The position numbers and the translations under genes are program-made. Below the pieces are notes generated by a model. The model was not told where the DNA came from and ran no database searches. It saw only the letters and a list, made by a program, of their open reading frames with translations. From contig JAVTVX010000012.1 of assembly GCA_033439265.1 (NCBI GenBank), positions 485,001 to 549,000 of the forward strand: 64,000 nucleotides of DNA, given 5' to 3'. Shown in pieces: positions 48,441 through 61,494 of the stretch; position 1 is the first letter of the stretch; every line of letters starts with the position of its first letter. Source of the stretch: Dillenia suffruticosa. Lineage: Eukaryota; Streptophyta; Magnoliopsida; Dilleniales; Dilleniaceae.

Positions 48441-49793
48441 CAGACAAGCTAGAATTTTGCGGATGGAGGCTTGAGAAAGTACGAAATGGTCCTCGGTAGG
48501 AAGGGCATTTCTTCACGGGAGGTTAAAAAGGAGTAAAATGCGGACAAGTTGACTCGAGCTAGAAGAGAAGTCCACCTCTGTACGCTGTAGTGGTACCTTA
48601 ATTGACAGCTGTATCATGTTAATGGGAAATTTGCATGCCCACCTGTTTGCATCATTAAGGTAAAATTAAAAATTATATTAATAAATATAATATATATTTA
48701 AAATAGCCAAGATCCACGACACCATGAAAAGGTATATAATAAATACCGGTCGAATTTCGATTACAAAATTATTGTTTTTTGGGGTTTTATAGTATTTATC
48801 ATTATGGTCTGATTTAATATCGAAAAACTGGTTACGAGCCGTACATTTGAGGTTTTAATTGTAAATAACATCCGTATAAATGTTTTATATTTTAATTTTT
48901 TTTATAATCGATCCGTATTTAAAATTTTATTCTGATTAATTCACTACAAGTATTATCCAACCCAATTTAACAAAAAACTCTTACAATATAATTTTTTTTA
49001 TTCTTAAATTTCTAATAAAAAAATTTGATTAAGAAATTTAATATCTTTAATTACTAAACCAACTGTCCGTTAGTTATATTTTAATTAAATTATATTTATG
49101 AACAACATTGAGCAGTGATAAAAGGTTAGACTCAAGTTCATGCATTGGATTTTTAGAGTTAGTCTTTCAAAGTTTTTCTAGCTAAGTAAGGATGAAATTA
49201 AAAATTTATATAAGACATGAAATTTAATTAATAAAAAAAAAAAGGAAAAAGGACAAACAAACAAAAGAGGCACTCATAGGACCAAATCGAACAAAGAAGG
49301 GGGGGAGTGGAGGTGCAATGCGTTTGTGGGCACATCGTTTTTAAAATGGCAAGATATGAGATGGCAGTGCTGGTGGAGCTCATGAAGCTCACTAGCTCCT
49401 AGCAGAACGAACACCATTACACATTTAACTCTTCTTTACTTTCCAAAGGAATTATTTTATTTTGTTTTGCTTTTTATAAAAAGGTCATCATTCTTGGAAC
49501 GAAGATCGGGACTTAAATCGAATTCGAGTTCTCTTTTAGATCATTGGATGTGAGTCCTCAATCAATTATGTTATTTTTTATAATTGATTATTAAAAAATT
49601 AAATTAATTCGATTCGAATGATTATAAGATCTAATTTAGAAATTATGTATTTCTATATTTATTTTTTTATTTTTAAAACTTAAAATCAAAATATTAATTA
49701 AAAAATTTTAATACCCTATAACTAGATTTATAGTACATCGAGAATTAATTATATTATTATATTACATATGTTAATTGTTTTGCCAATAAAAAG
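48441..49793. other. Intergenic AT-rich DNA
   Basis: No gene or clear element seen. Confidence 0.5.
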
Positions 49794-49918
49794 AAAAGGG
49801 TAAAACATTTAATGGCCTCCAGAGGATGCCCATTTCTAGATATGGAAACGTACACAAAAGGGTAAAACATTTAAATGGCCTCTAGAGGATGCCCATTTCT
49901 AGATATGGAAACGTGCAC
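49794..49918. repeat. Two-copy 62/63-bp tandem duplication
   Basis: AAAAGGGTAAAACATTTAA...GAAACGT(A/G)CAC is present at 49794-49855 and 49856-49918 with about three differences, just outside the hAT-type element. Confidence 0.9.
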
Positions 49919-49939
49919 TTAGTTGGCGATGGTGGTGGG

Positions 49940-50605
49940 TAGGGGTGAGAAGAAAAAAATCCAACTATCTGAACATAACATCAGAGGTATTCAAATCGAA
50001 TACGATTCAAAAATATCATACAGATCGGATATCTAAAAAAAAAAGACATTAGATCAATTTTGATAGTTTTCTTTCCGGATACAAATTAATATATTCAGTA
50101 TTTATGAATATCCGATTCGATTCGAAAAATAAAGATAAATAAGTTATTACAAAAGGTTTATATCAAAATCTAACAAATCGGGCGATTTTAACAAACTATA
50201 TGAACGACCGATTGTAAAGATCAATAAACTGAACGGTTTTAACAAGTTGTCAATTGATCGATCGTAAAAACCAACCAACTGAGTAGCAATGCAAAGAGCT
50301 ACTTGGCCAACCGAGTAGAAGATTCTACCAACCAAGCAAGAATGCCCGCCTAATCAACTAGCTGTCCATTTGGTCAATCAGCTGCCCACTTCACCCATTC
50401 AACTGAATGGCAAATCAATCAATCGTTCTTTGAGTTTAATTTTGATAAAAGTAAAATTGAAATTAGATTTTTTAGATACAGATAATCTGACATATTCGAT
50501 TCATATTTTTAGATATACATTTCGTCAGATACTAGTTTATATAGATATGGATTCGGATCAGATAATGGGTATTTGAATTGGATATCCAGTCGGTGCTCAC
50601 CCCTA
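49940..50605. mobile_element. Non-autonomous hAT-superfamily DNA transposon
   Basis: The element starts TAGGGGTGAG and ends CTCACCCCTA (perfect 10-bp terminal inverted repeats). It is flanked by a perfect 8-bp duplication, GTGGTGGG, at 49932-49939 and 50606-50613. The 8-bp duplication and the TAGGGGTG end are hallmarks of plant hAT elements. The 666-bp interior has no transposase; it holds GGATAT/ATATCC-type words near both ends and repeated CAACTGA/CCGAGTAG-like words in the middle. Confidence 0.93.
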
Positions 50606-50613
50606 GTGGTGGG

Positions 50614-53600
50614 CTCAGTCTCTTTATTTACTCTGATTAGGTAGCTTGCGGTGGAACCCTGGCGCTGTGCTCCTGTCCTAACATCAGAAATAAATTGCGT
50701 ACAACCATATACAAACTTATTATATAATAACATCTTTATTATTTTTATTAAAAATTCAAATTTTTTTTTTTTTTATAAAATCTTATTTAATTTAATTAAA
50801 AATGATTAATAATTAAACTAAAAATAGAACCGAGAACAACTGGGTTCCATTGGCTCTACAGATTTTCATAGAAGTAATTTCCATAATTGGACATAAAGTG
50901 ATGTTTTACTACTTGCACTCACCTATTCAAGCAAGCACTTGTTATGCTATATATATATATATATTTACATAATATTAAGCGAATATGAATAACCCCTCAA
51001 TACCCATAATTTTCTCATAATTGTATATAAGATCTAATAATCTCCGGTTTATGAGCACATTTAACTCAAAATAACCATAATTAATAAGATTTTTTTGTAG
51101 TGTCACCATAACAAATTCAATCAAGCTACATTCTCTAAGGTCATTTGGGTTGGATGGCTGATCTCCATGGTCATGGGTAAGGCCCACTCCTACGGTTTCC
51201 CTAACCCTGAGAGATGTCCTCTATTCACCTTGTCTAATTGACTCGTGACGCCCAACCCCCCATGCCCCACGCCATGAGGGGAAAGGGGCCGGGGGGGGCC
51301 CGGGGGGGGTAAACAAGGCAAAAAGGTAATTAATGGGGTTAACTATATAAACAGGAAGACGCATATTCCATATATGATAATCAACTTCAACACCCATGTT
51401 CTCAGGCAACTGACAAGTGGACCCTACCCACCTTTGTTTTACAAATAGTGAAGGGCACATCCCCTACTCTTGCCACGTCTTACCCGTCCGTCACGCTGTC
51501 TCTTAATTTCCCTCGCTATATCCATACTCCAGACCAGATTACAATCGAACCCCTGAATTACGGGCCATTCGTGAAGGGTCAAACCCCCCAAACCGAATCC
51601 AGCCCTTCTTTCTTGTCCAACCTAGCACCCCAATAATCCCCGGCACCACGGGAGATATCAATGGATAGTAAATCCAATAAAATCGAATGTTAAATATTTT
51701 AATTAAATTTAAAATTTAAAAATAAAAAAAATATTATATTAAAAAGATCGTCACCTAAATAGAATTCTTATAAACGTTTGAATCGAATTAATCAAAATAT
51801 AAATTTTAATATTAACGATGGTACTAGAAAAAATGAGCACCAACGGAGATGGCAAGTGAGTATAAGGAAAAGAGAGAAAGTGAAGAAATTGGAAAAAAAA
51901 AGAAAGTTGCATTTCTCCCCTCTCTAGTTGATTGAATAAAATGAGCGGAGTATTCACTAAACGATCTAAAAGAAAACATAGTTTGCATGGTTTAGAGTTT
52001 TCACGGTTAATATAGAAAAGAAAAAAAATTAAAATTTTGAATTAAACCTTTCATAATTAACAACTTATCATACTTATTTAATCATTATTGTAGATCCAAT
52101 GCTAATTTAAATCATGAAATACACCATTTCTAACAGCCAAAAAAAAAAAAAAAAAAAAAATCAAGCACGACAAGCGGAAATGGGAAATATAAGATGTGAA
52201 TTATGAAATAAGACAGACAAGAAAAGATGTGACCCTTTAAAGGAGTAAATTATTGGTACTTTTTTGTTATAAATTATATGTGGAAAAGTTTGTATCAATG
52301 CTACATAAAAAATGTTTCCCATCATTTGTGCAAATGTGGAGGACGAAGTTACTTGGTACTGTTAAAAACTTATTTAACACTGTTCACAGATAATTGATTT
52401 AATAAAAAAAATATTAAATTCAGAATTTAAATTCGAGATTTTAAAATAAAAAAATTATATTAAAAAACTTTTTTCTTTGAAAAGAAGTTGAATAACAGTT
52501 CGATCCATATTAATTAAAATATAATTTTAAATATTAATTAGTAGATCTAATCAGTTAAAAAAAAGAAAGATTCAGATACGAATCGAGTTTATATAAGATA
52601 CTAAAAAAGAACTTTACCCACAAAAAAAAAATACTAAAAAAGAATGAATTTAAATTGATTCATAGATTAAATTCAAGAATTAGACTCGAATGTAGACTTG
52701 ATACATGCTCGGTCGGCACCACTCTTAAATTTTTTATCCTTTTTTTTAAGGGCCGACTAAACTCTTTGTGGTACCTAAAGCATGGGCCTCACCACCAACT
52801 AATGCATGGATCTATTCGATTCGAAATATTTAAAAGTTTTGAAAAAAAAAAAAAAAAACAAATTACTACATTTTTTGAGATTTTGATTTGGGTTTTTTTT
52901 TTTTTTTTTTTCAATTTATTAAGATATTTGTTTTTATTTTATCTTTTTCATTTATTTCTGCCATTAAAAATCATGTATTACTTTTATTGTTGTGATTTAG
53001 AAGTACTTAAGTTATCAAAATTTGTCATTTCAGATGGGGGAATAACGGCATGTGGAAGGGAAGCGACTAAGCAACACACTCTCTTTCTCGGCGTCGGTCA
53101 AGTAGTTGGAGCTGAAAAATCATATTATAAACATAAACACAAGCATAGGATAGTTGACAGGTGACCAACCAAACCCCACCTTTATTTGTTTTGCACTTGG
53201 AAGAATTTAATACTATTCTGGTTTTTCAAAATACAAGTTAGTGAGCTAGGATTGATGGGCGTGGATGGGGGGCAGGGGTAGCTGTCCATTGAGATTTATA
53301 TCCATCTTAAAATTATAATTTTATCCATTAAATTCCAACCATAAATTCATATTATATTTCATTTTTAATATGAATTTTTTATTTTAACCCAAGATAGAAT
53401 TATCTAATTTTTTTTTATATAAATCACTGATATTCAATAGTTATATTGAATATGATTAAATTTAAATTAAATCAGATTAAATTAAGTTTTTCCGACATAT
53501 ATTGTTATTATATATAAGATTCTACCACACCAAGGTGTTGGTATCATCCCAAATCTCAAGATACTAAATGTGAACTACTTTGACCTTATTTGTGAGCATA

Positions 53601-54251
53601 TGACCGTTGTGAATGGCCACCAAGAGATAAGCACCAAGAATAATAGCACATCTACCAGTCAAACTATTGAGAGTTCAACCTAACTAGATCCTGCGAGATT
53701 TGGACCAAAAAAGAACCGGCCAGATCATTATCGCCTTTTCTTTTCTTTTTTTTTTTCTTTTGGTTGACGCCTTTTCTTTTGTTCTCTCACTGTTAGTCTC
53801 ACCCCTTTTCATTTTTGGCATCACTCTTCATCAATGGATGACCAAAAAAGACACCCATGTTGACATTGAGATATGGCCAATACTTTCTCGTGCTCTCGTG
53901 GTTTGGTTTATCATTGCCATGTTGACCCACTCTATCTGTGCCCCAGCGGTGTGGGTGTGATCATCTTCCATCATGATTCGGATAGGGGTTTGTCTTCCTG
54001 GACTTGGACACAAATTCTACCTCAAGTCGCAAGAAGCAATATGTGGTAGAGTCGCAGGAAGCAATATGGGCCTAAGATGAGGATGGGTTGTTTTTTCTTT
54101 CAGGGCAGGGGCTCACAGCCAACGCCCCAGACCAACAGGTTCAGCGCTTCTTTCCACCCAAGGTGGCATGGAGCAACTGGGTAACTTAAATCTACAATAC
54201 TGGCCCACGTTTGGCCCAGAACCCCACCATACAAGCGTGGAAAACTTATGG
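50614..54251. other. Intergenic DNA
   Basis: Mostly AT-rich with many A/T runs. 51200-51650 is less AT-rich, with a G/C-run cluster at 51285-51309, and looks promoter-like, but no adjacent gene was found. 53600-54240 is also less AT-rich without a coding frame that I recognise. Confidence 0.4.
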
Positions 54252-55325
54252 GCCCGTTTGGGAGTTTAGGAAGGTGGAGAAAAGAAAAAAAAAAAATGTT
54301 ACTTTATAAAAGAAAAGAAAGGAAGAGAAGAGATACATATTTTATTTGGGAGTTTAATGAAAGAAAGGAAAAGAAACGTTTCTTTTGTTTGAGGGTAGGA
54401 GAGATTTGAAAATAAATGATCTATGATAGTATAACTTTACATATTTATACTTTTATAATCTAAATTAAGAATCCAACTTTACATATTTAAACTTAGTTGG
54501 TTAATTTTGGTTTCAGATTGAAAACCTGTTCAATTTTTTTTAATTCAGTTGGTTGTTTTTAAACTCAGCTGGTTGTTATTTAAAATTCTATTCAACTGAT
54601 TTTTATTTTCATTCACTAACTAGGAAGAGTAACCGAATGCTAGTTTCGGTGGATTGAAATGGTTTATACGAGAAATTATTTAGCCAAATTTCAAAATCAT
54701 TCCGCTGATCTTGAAACTATTTGGCTAACTTTTAAGCTGAATTTGATTTCGATAGACCAAATTAAGTGGGTAGATTTCCATAATGGTCAATATATTTTTC
54801 ATGATATTCTACTGATATTTCAAAGCCATTCAATTGTTCACGCATTTTAGCAGACTGAGTTATTTTATATTAAAAATTGGTCTATTAAATTTTAAATGTA
54901 TTCAACTAAATTTATATATTCGGTCCAACTTATTTTAGTTTTATTCGATCGACACGATGTACTTTATATTTTTAATTCGAACACTTGCGAATTCAGTGGA
55001 CTGGAAGATGAGTTTTTTTTGTTGATATCATTTTGTAAAATGAAGACACAATACTTCATATTTCTTGGCCAAATGAAGAGAGAATAAAGGAAAACTCATA
55101 TTTTCTTGGCAGGATGAAAAAAGGGTTTATCGGGATATATCATGTAAGAATTTGTTTTGTATTAGCGTAATAAAGACATATTTATCATATTAAAAAAATT
55201 ATTTTGTCACCAAAGTTATTTTCGTCCCTTTTTTTCTAATTTTGAGCAGAAATATTTTAGCTATCTTTCTTAATTTTTTATCCGTCTAAGTCACTTCAAT
55301 TCCATCCCTATTTGACTCCCAAACA
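54252..55325. mobile_element. Candidate MITE or small DNA element with GTTTGGGAGT ends
   Basis: GTTTGGGAGT at about 54256 and ACTCCCAAAC at about 55315 are inverted relative to each other, and similarity continues loosely inward. GGGCCCGTTTGGG is a common start of plant MITEs. A clear target duplication was not found. The interior has repeated TCAACTGATTT / CAGTTGGTTG words. Confidence 0.35.
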
Positions 55326-56780
55326 AAGAAAAGTAAAACACTTTCCTTTATAACCTTTTCTTTTATGTCCATTTCTCTCTATTTCTTATGATAAAAGTGG
55401 AAAACACTAACTATAAAATCTCAAAAATCTCAAATTTAAATTTTATATATAATAAAAAATATAATAAGAGAGTTTTGTTTTTTAACAGTTCAACTCGATT
55501 TGAAAACGATTTTGTTGGATATTAGTGGTTTATAAAAAAAAATGAAAAAAAAGAGTTGATGCAAGAGTTGATAAATATCTAATCTTAGTTTATTTGGAAA
55601 AATTAAGATTTAGATTTAGTTAAGATAAGGTAGATTTTCAGTAAAAAATGATTATTAATATAATTATGGTTTCCATTATTTCACTAAAATTTAATATTTA
55701 TCGAGAGAATTTTATGTTTTCTAAATAAATATTTTACTTTAATTAAAAAATAATGTAAATAGAACAAGACAAAGGACCTTCATAGGATCCTTAGATTTGG
55801 AGTGTTGGCGTGGATTCCAATTTCCAATTTCCAATTTCATATGATCCGCCTCCGATGAATAGTAAATGTGGGGTGTGAAAAATTCCAAAGTAAATTTAAT
55901 ATTCACATTTATTTCTTCATAAGAAGCGGCTGAGAGAGCTCCTTGTCACACACTTCATTTCCATTCTCATAAATACCCTTCACACAATCTAGTATTTCCT
56001 CCTTTTCTAATTTTTAAAATTAAAACAAAAAATTTATTTTCCACCAATAATTCTAAAAATAAGTTATGTTTGTATCGAATAATCTCATAGAAATAATGCA
56101 AAATTATAATAATATAATTTTTTTTTTAATTTTACTGTATTACTATATATGTATAGTCTTTCTTTATTTCTTGTCTGTATTTTATAAATAAAAGTAAATT
56201 AATCTGATATATAACTATTTTGTTAGTAAGTAATTAAAAATTTAAAATACGAAAATTTTGTGTAAAAAATATTAGTATTTGATAAAAATATTAGTATTTT
56301 ATATCCAATAGAAACTCCATTAAATTTTGGAATTTTAAGAATTTGTAATAAATTAGATTATTTTGTAAGTAATTAAAAAAAAAAACCTTAACCATTAAGA
56401 TTTCATTAAACACGACAGGCTGTTTACCATAAATTGACATGTAACGCATTCACAACAATATGGTAATCTACATTGAACATAAATAAACATTAATTATTAA
56501 TTTCCCTCCAAACAAAAATTTTAAAAATTAAATAATCGCAAAATCTAAATCTAGTCAAAAATGAAAAATCTACTCACCCGCCCTTTGCGGCCGTCAGATC
56601 AATCAGAATAACTTATGCACATTGGATTCCAATTGGCCCACTCTTATTATAAAATGACATTTGACCAATGAAAAAGCGCCACGTGTTCATACCAGATAAT
56701 TTTCAGCAACTGTTCAATGAAAACTTTGGCGGGAAAACTAAAGGGATTTCAAATAAAGCAAACCCTAGGCAGCCCCATTA
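55326..56780. other. Intergenic DNA upstream of the F-box gene
   Basis: AT-rich; GCGCCACGTG near 56676-56685 includes a G-box core (CACGTG) in the proximal promoter of the next gene. Confidence 0.45.
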
Positions 56781-56788
56781 TTGTCTCT

Positions 56789-56830
<42 letters not shown>

Positions 56831-57417
56831 AACAGCACTTCTACGAGGTACGTTCGTACATTTCTCTCTTTTCTTAACTGGCTATTCGATTTAGGGTTTG
56901 AATTACCTATTCGATTCTTGGTTTTATCGAGCTTTCGTCGGTTTCTTGGCAGTCTGTTACAATTTAAGCTTCGTTCTTGTTCTTCTGTTTTAATGATTAG
57001 TTGTTGTTCATCTTTTTTTTTTTTTTTTCAATTCGGGGTTTCGATTTCTCAGTCCTGAGTAGCAGGAATTAGGTTTTCTTTCGCCTAAAACGATTAGGAT
57101 CATCTTTTTTATTAATCTTTTTTTTTTTTTAATTCAATTCGATGTTTCGATTCCACACACCTTGTAGCAGAAATCTTTTGCCAAAAAAATTAGGATTTCT
57201 AACTCTCTTTTTTTTTGGCTAGTTTATCGTTTTCTAAAATTGGGGTTTTCTGTTTTTGGCTGTCCCGTGTTACCATTTTCGGGGATTAATTATGACATAT
57301 ATCTGATTAATTCTGTTGTGAATTTTCTCTCTATGTATCAGATTGTAGGAGTGGAAGTTTAATTGAATTGCGAAATTAAAATTGGAATAGTTTCCGCTTT
57401 AAGGAATTTGCTAAATT
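56781..57417 (+). promoter_or_regulatory. 5' UTR region of the F-box gene with CT repeat and likely 5' UTR intron
   Basis: A CT microsatellite at 56794-56826 lies near the probable transcription start. TACGAG|GTACGT (donor 56848) and GTATCAG (acceptor 57341) fit a leader intron of about 494 bp. The coding start is at 57418. Confidence 0.5.
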
Positions 57418-59128
57418 ATGGGTAAAGTGTCTCCGAAAGATAGTGATTCAAAGGCCGTGAAGCAGAAAAGGCGATTAAGAAGCTCGAGCAGTCGGTATCT
57501 AAAACCTGGTGCTCTTGCTCAGCTGAGATACAGCAAGGCATCGAATACTAATGCAAAGTCGTGTACTGATCTTGGCAAGAAAAGGGTTGCTCTGTCAAGT
57601 GCCAAGAAGTTGAAGAACGATTCTGTGCTTATAGATTGTGTTAATGATGGTAGTCCTTCGATGGTTTCACCTGTCAAGTTTGGATTTTCTCCCGTGGATT
57701 TGCTTAGATCAAATAGTAATTTGCTGATGACTCCAAAGACGCCGAGGTCTGATGATTGTGAATCAGAATCTAGGCTAGAGTCCCTTCCCATGGATCTACT
57801 GGTATTGCTTTTAAGCTTTAATAATCCATTTGTCAATTCACCAATTGTTTGCTGCATCCTCTTATGTCTATTGCTGTTTGTATTGTTGGGATATTTCTAG
57901 ATTTTGTTAATAGGTATGATCTCCAGTCTTTTTCACTCATCCCGTGTCTTTTGTTCTGCTCTGCTTAATCCACATAGGTGTTCCTCTTTGTGGAATGATG
58001 TCCACGGTTTTAAACCTCTTGGAACTTACAATTCCCTGTAGACATTATCCATCGTCTAATGTCATATTGATTTCAGGCAAACACTGGTATTGTTGCTTTG
58101 TTTTTCTTGTTCTCTCTAACATAGGATCTTTCAATTTTCGGCTTGTTATTCAACTATTGGCTGTCATTCTGTAATGCCTTTATAAATTTTCATAAATCAA
58201 TTTTTGTCTTTCTATTGCAAGCTTCTTTAACTCAGTTGGACTAAGGGAGGAAGGAGTTGGATAAGAATGCTGAAAAGGAATAGAGTTGCATATTGTGCAT
58301 AGGTTTTAGCTTTTGGTTCTATTCCTCTTTTGAGATGGGACCACTGATTGTACCTCTCTATTTTCTTGGATGTATGTGCATCTAAATTGATTCAGGACAG
58401 AATATAAGCATGGATATTCCTAGAAGATCTGGTTATACTTTTCAAGATTTTGAGCTTTTGATACAGTGACCCCTAGTTTCAAAATTTCAGGTGAAAGTAC
58501 TGTGTCATCTGCATCATGACCAGTTAAGGGCAGTTTTTCATGTTTCTCAGAGGATCAGGAAGGCTGTAAGTTTCCCTTTCATTCTCAAAATTGTCTTAAT
58601 TTATGTGTACAATACTGCTAATACTGTTCAATCTATTTGAATCAGGCTTCACTTGCTCGGCAATTTCACTTCAATTATACTACACCTGATCGGTCTCGGC
58701 AAGAGATGTTGAGAACAATGACTCCTCTTGCAACAGAGCACTGGCCTTTTCTCAGGTTAGTCTTTTACTTTGGAAACTTGTCCTAACTTTTAGGTTTCAA
58801 TATATAGTTCTTGCCCAGTTACTTAATTTCTAGTGTGCTTCTGTATGGTTTTATATACTGTAGCAAGGGTGATGTGAGAAGCGTAATGATTGGAATCCCG
58901 CATACCCCAAAAGCTCCCAAGCATGCCCCACGACCCCCATCACGCATCAAATTTACTGAGATGCGGCAAGTTGCTGCTGTTCTCTTCCAGGAATCAACAT
59001 TACCATCAAGATGCATGGTTCCATCTGCTCTATCAAGGCCAATGTGCAAATCCATGGTGGCTTCTAATCGAGCACTGTTCTATGAAGATGAGTTGTGCCA
59101 GGCTGTTGCTCAAAATAAACTGCGTTGA
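57418..59128 (+). CDS. FBS4: F-box protein of the FBS type (At4g35930-like), 4 exons
   Basis: Exons 57418-57801, 58491-58565, 58646-58755 and 58864-59128 join to 834 nt (277 aa plus TGA), all GT-AG and in phase. MGKVSPKDSDSK and a Lys/Arg-rich start are followed by SSSRYLKPGALAQLRYSKAS. The F-box lies at about residues 120-157: LESLPMDLL, then VKVLCHLHHDQLRAVFHVSQ, RIRKA. The tail has HFNYTTPDRSRQEMLRTMTP, TEHWPF, HTPKAPKHAPRPPSR and FYEDELCQAVAQNKLR. The arrangement matches the F-box stress-induced (FBS) family, which binds SKP1 and 14-3-3 proteins in Arabidopsis; that role is family knowledge. FBS4 is named by resemblance to At4g35930. Confidence 0.88.
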
Positions 59129-59667
59129 GAAGTTTCCCATTTTTTTGGCTTCTTTCTCACCCCCCTGTTTTATTAATGTGCATATTTTGTTTTGTAGTGG
59201 TCTTCATTAGAGTAGAGAGGATGTGGTTTTGTGTTCATGGAGCTTTAGATAAGCATCTGGCGGTGAAAGATGGGTATGCTGGTTGTGGGAATAACATATT
59301 TTGAACTGAATACCTGTATAGTATATAATTGTTGTTGCTAAGGTCGACTATCATTTTTAGTTTGGAGTATAATAGTCTGAGCCGGTTTTTGCTGTCTTGT
59401 GATGATTTCTGATTCTGAAATTTGGATCGATCAAGATTGTACCAAAATTTTAATGATTCACAATGATCATTTTCCATAGAATGCAGGAATTCCAACATAT
59501 TACTTTCTTATGCAGATCAATTATTCAAATACAGGCATTTAGTTTTGAATAGGGAAGATTTCATCTTGCATGAGCTGACATAATGACGTTTGAATCCTCC
59601 AAAACCTAAACTGGCTGTTTGCCATCTGATCTTGACTGAAAGGGAGACTGAAAATCCAGCAGGAGTC
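59129..59667. other. Shared 3' region between convergent F-box and GDSL genes
   Basis: 539 bp between two stop codons, presumably both 3' UTRs. No additional gene seen. Confidence 0.6.
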
Positions 59668-60535
59668 CTAGAAAAATTTGTTGATGTTCTTGAGAACTTG
59701 GTGGACAAGGATTCTGTAAGCCTCTTCTGTAGGATGGTAACTATCCCAGAATAGGTATTTTCTGTCATTCGTGCAAGTGAATGGGGTGAATCTGTTGCAG
59801 AGTAGAGTTACTTCAATAACTCCGGTGCCACAACATCCATTATTCACCACCTCAAATCCTGAAAAATATGAAAACCTAGTATTAGTAGAACAAGTAGATC
59901 AAAGAATACATGTATTAAATGAAACACAAGTTTGATGATTACCATATTTCGCATGATTATGTAATAGTGCTAGCAAAGGGTTGTAGATATCAAAGACAAC
60001 AAGCCTTGCTTGTGGGAGCTTTTTGTTTAGCAAATCAACCGTTAATAACAGCTTAGAGTTGAAGAGCTTAGCTGCATTGTTATGTGACTCTGCACAGCTT
60101 CTTTTGAGCCCTCCACCAAGTGTCCTTTGCGAAGGCACACACCCAATAGGCGGTATATTAAAGACGGCAACCCTTCTTGCTCCCAATCCATATAGGTCCT
60201 GTCCGTTACGTCAATTAGTCAGAGACATGAATGAGAGACTTAGATTGAGAGCTTGTTTTTGGCAAAAAGCATACCTCCAAAAAGTTTGAGGCAAATGTGA
60301 CCATAAGATCGGTGTAGGCATCTATGTCGTAATCAAATCTCCTAGCTGGGGTGGCAAAATAAGTATTGGCAATGTCATCACTTCCCGTACAAACTACATA
60401 GAGACTTTTTGATATGATTGTTGCCTTTTCATCTTCTCCAATTGCATCTGCTATTTTTCTTGTGTACTCTTTGAACAAATCTAACTGATCTGATAGTGAT
60501 AATACAGACTGGCAAAAAAAGAAGAGGATCAGAGC

Positions 60536-60609
<74 letters not shown>

Positions 60610-61039
60610 ATACGTACTGCCATTTTTGGTGTCAGAGGATCATAGCCAGAAGCACCAGAGGCAAAGCTAACTCCAGTAAGAAGGTCATCAACTTGTAAGC
60701 TTGGATCTAGATATGCTGGCACAAGCTCTTTTATACTTAATTCTTCAGCTGGATTTCAGACACGCACAAAATAAATTCAAAGACTTACAAAACATAGTTA
60801 TAGATAATTGCTCCATCTGCAGATATAAAAGTATAGAATTTCCATTAGCTAAAAAATGGTAACCGAAAACATTCAAATTTATGATTTCAGAACCCCTTAT
60901 TATGGATTTTTATGGTATTAAAAATTTAGCAACTGAGCTACGGTCCAGGTGCATATCTCTTGGGAAAGTTCCATACGGATATGGTTAAGTACATACGCTA
61001 TCATTGTCCTTAATCTCCAATAAGACAATCAAGTATGAC

Positions 61040-61092
<53 letters not shown>

Positions 61093-61494
61093 TATTGTTC
61101 ATCCCGAAGTGCAATTGTGAGAGTCCTGCCATCACACTTAACAGCTAATAATTTTTTGGTATCTCCATAGCAGAACCTTCCTGGCTAAAAGCTCATTATT
61201 TACGCCTACCAAACATGTGAATCAACAGTAGAACATTGAATTATTAGCATTACCTATCAAGTCTGGTGGGATTCTTCCATTGCTAAACCTTCCTGTTGCC
61301 TTTCCTTCGATGAAGTCCTTCCCGTACGGTGGAAAATTACACTTCGCCAGAGTCCAGAGATCGTTGTTATTCCCCGGATCCACAATCGAATCTCCAAACA
61401 CTATGAGTGCTGGAAGACTCTGGTTCTTAGGCAGAGGAATGATTGCTAATGCATGGTGGATGAAGAGAGAGAAAAAGAGGGGAGAGAGAATCAT
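59668..61494 (-). CDS. GDSL esterase/lipase, EXL type, secreted; 5 exons
   Basis: Minus-strand exons 61494-61254, 60748-60618, 60508-60275, 60198-59943 and 59858-59668 join to 1,053 nt (350 aa plus TAG), all GT-AG with matching phases. A hydrophobic signal peptide ([18 protein letters not shown]) is followed by [13 protein letters not shown] with nucleophile Ser36. Block II is [14 protein letters not shown], block III reads GSDD (166-169), and [11 protein letters not shown] holds Asp326 and His329. GSDD instead of GxND is, to my knowledge, usual in this EXL branch and not damage. Such enzymes hydrolyse acyl or cutin-type esters in the cell wall or apoplast; the substrate is unknown. Intron 2 is only 109 nt and mostly CT repeat. 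Confidence 0.92.
60541..60607. repeat. GA/CT microsatellite filling most of lipase intron 2
   Basis: About 67 bp of almost pure GA on the plus strand (CT in the transcript) inside the 109-nt intron 60509-60617. Confidence 0.95.
61043..61089. repeat. GA/CT microsatellite in lipase intron 1
   Basis: About 46 bp of GA on the plus strand inside intron 1 (60749-61253) of the lipase gene. Confidence 0.95.

Noticed and set aside
51280-51310. G/C-run cluster as a regulatory G-quadruplex
   Set aside because: Only an isolated run of G and C with no adjacent gene; it could also be an assembly-sensitive homopolymer region.
37201-59128. SKP1 and F-box gene as a functional cluster
   Set aside because: They are about 18 kb apart with an unrelated gene between them; both families are large in plants, so chance is enough.
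59998-60508. GSDD in place of GxND as a damaged lipase active site
   Set aside because: As far as I recall, GSDD at this point is normal for EXL-type plant GDSL enzymes; Ser36, Asp326 and His329 are all present.
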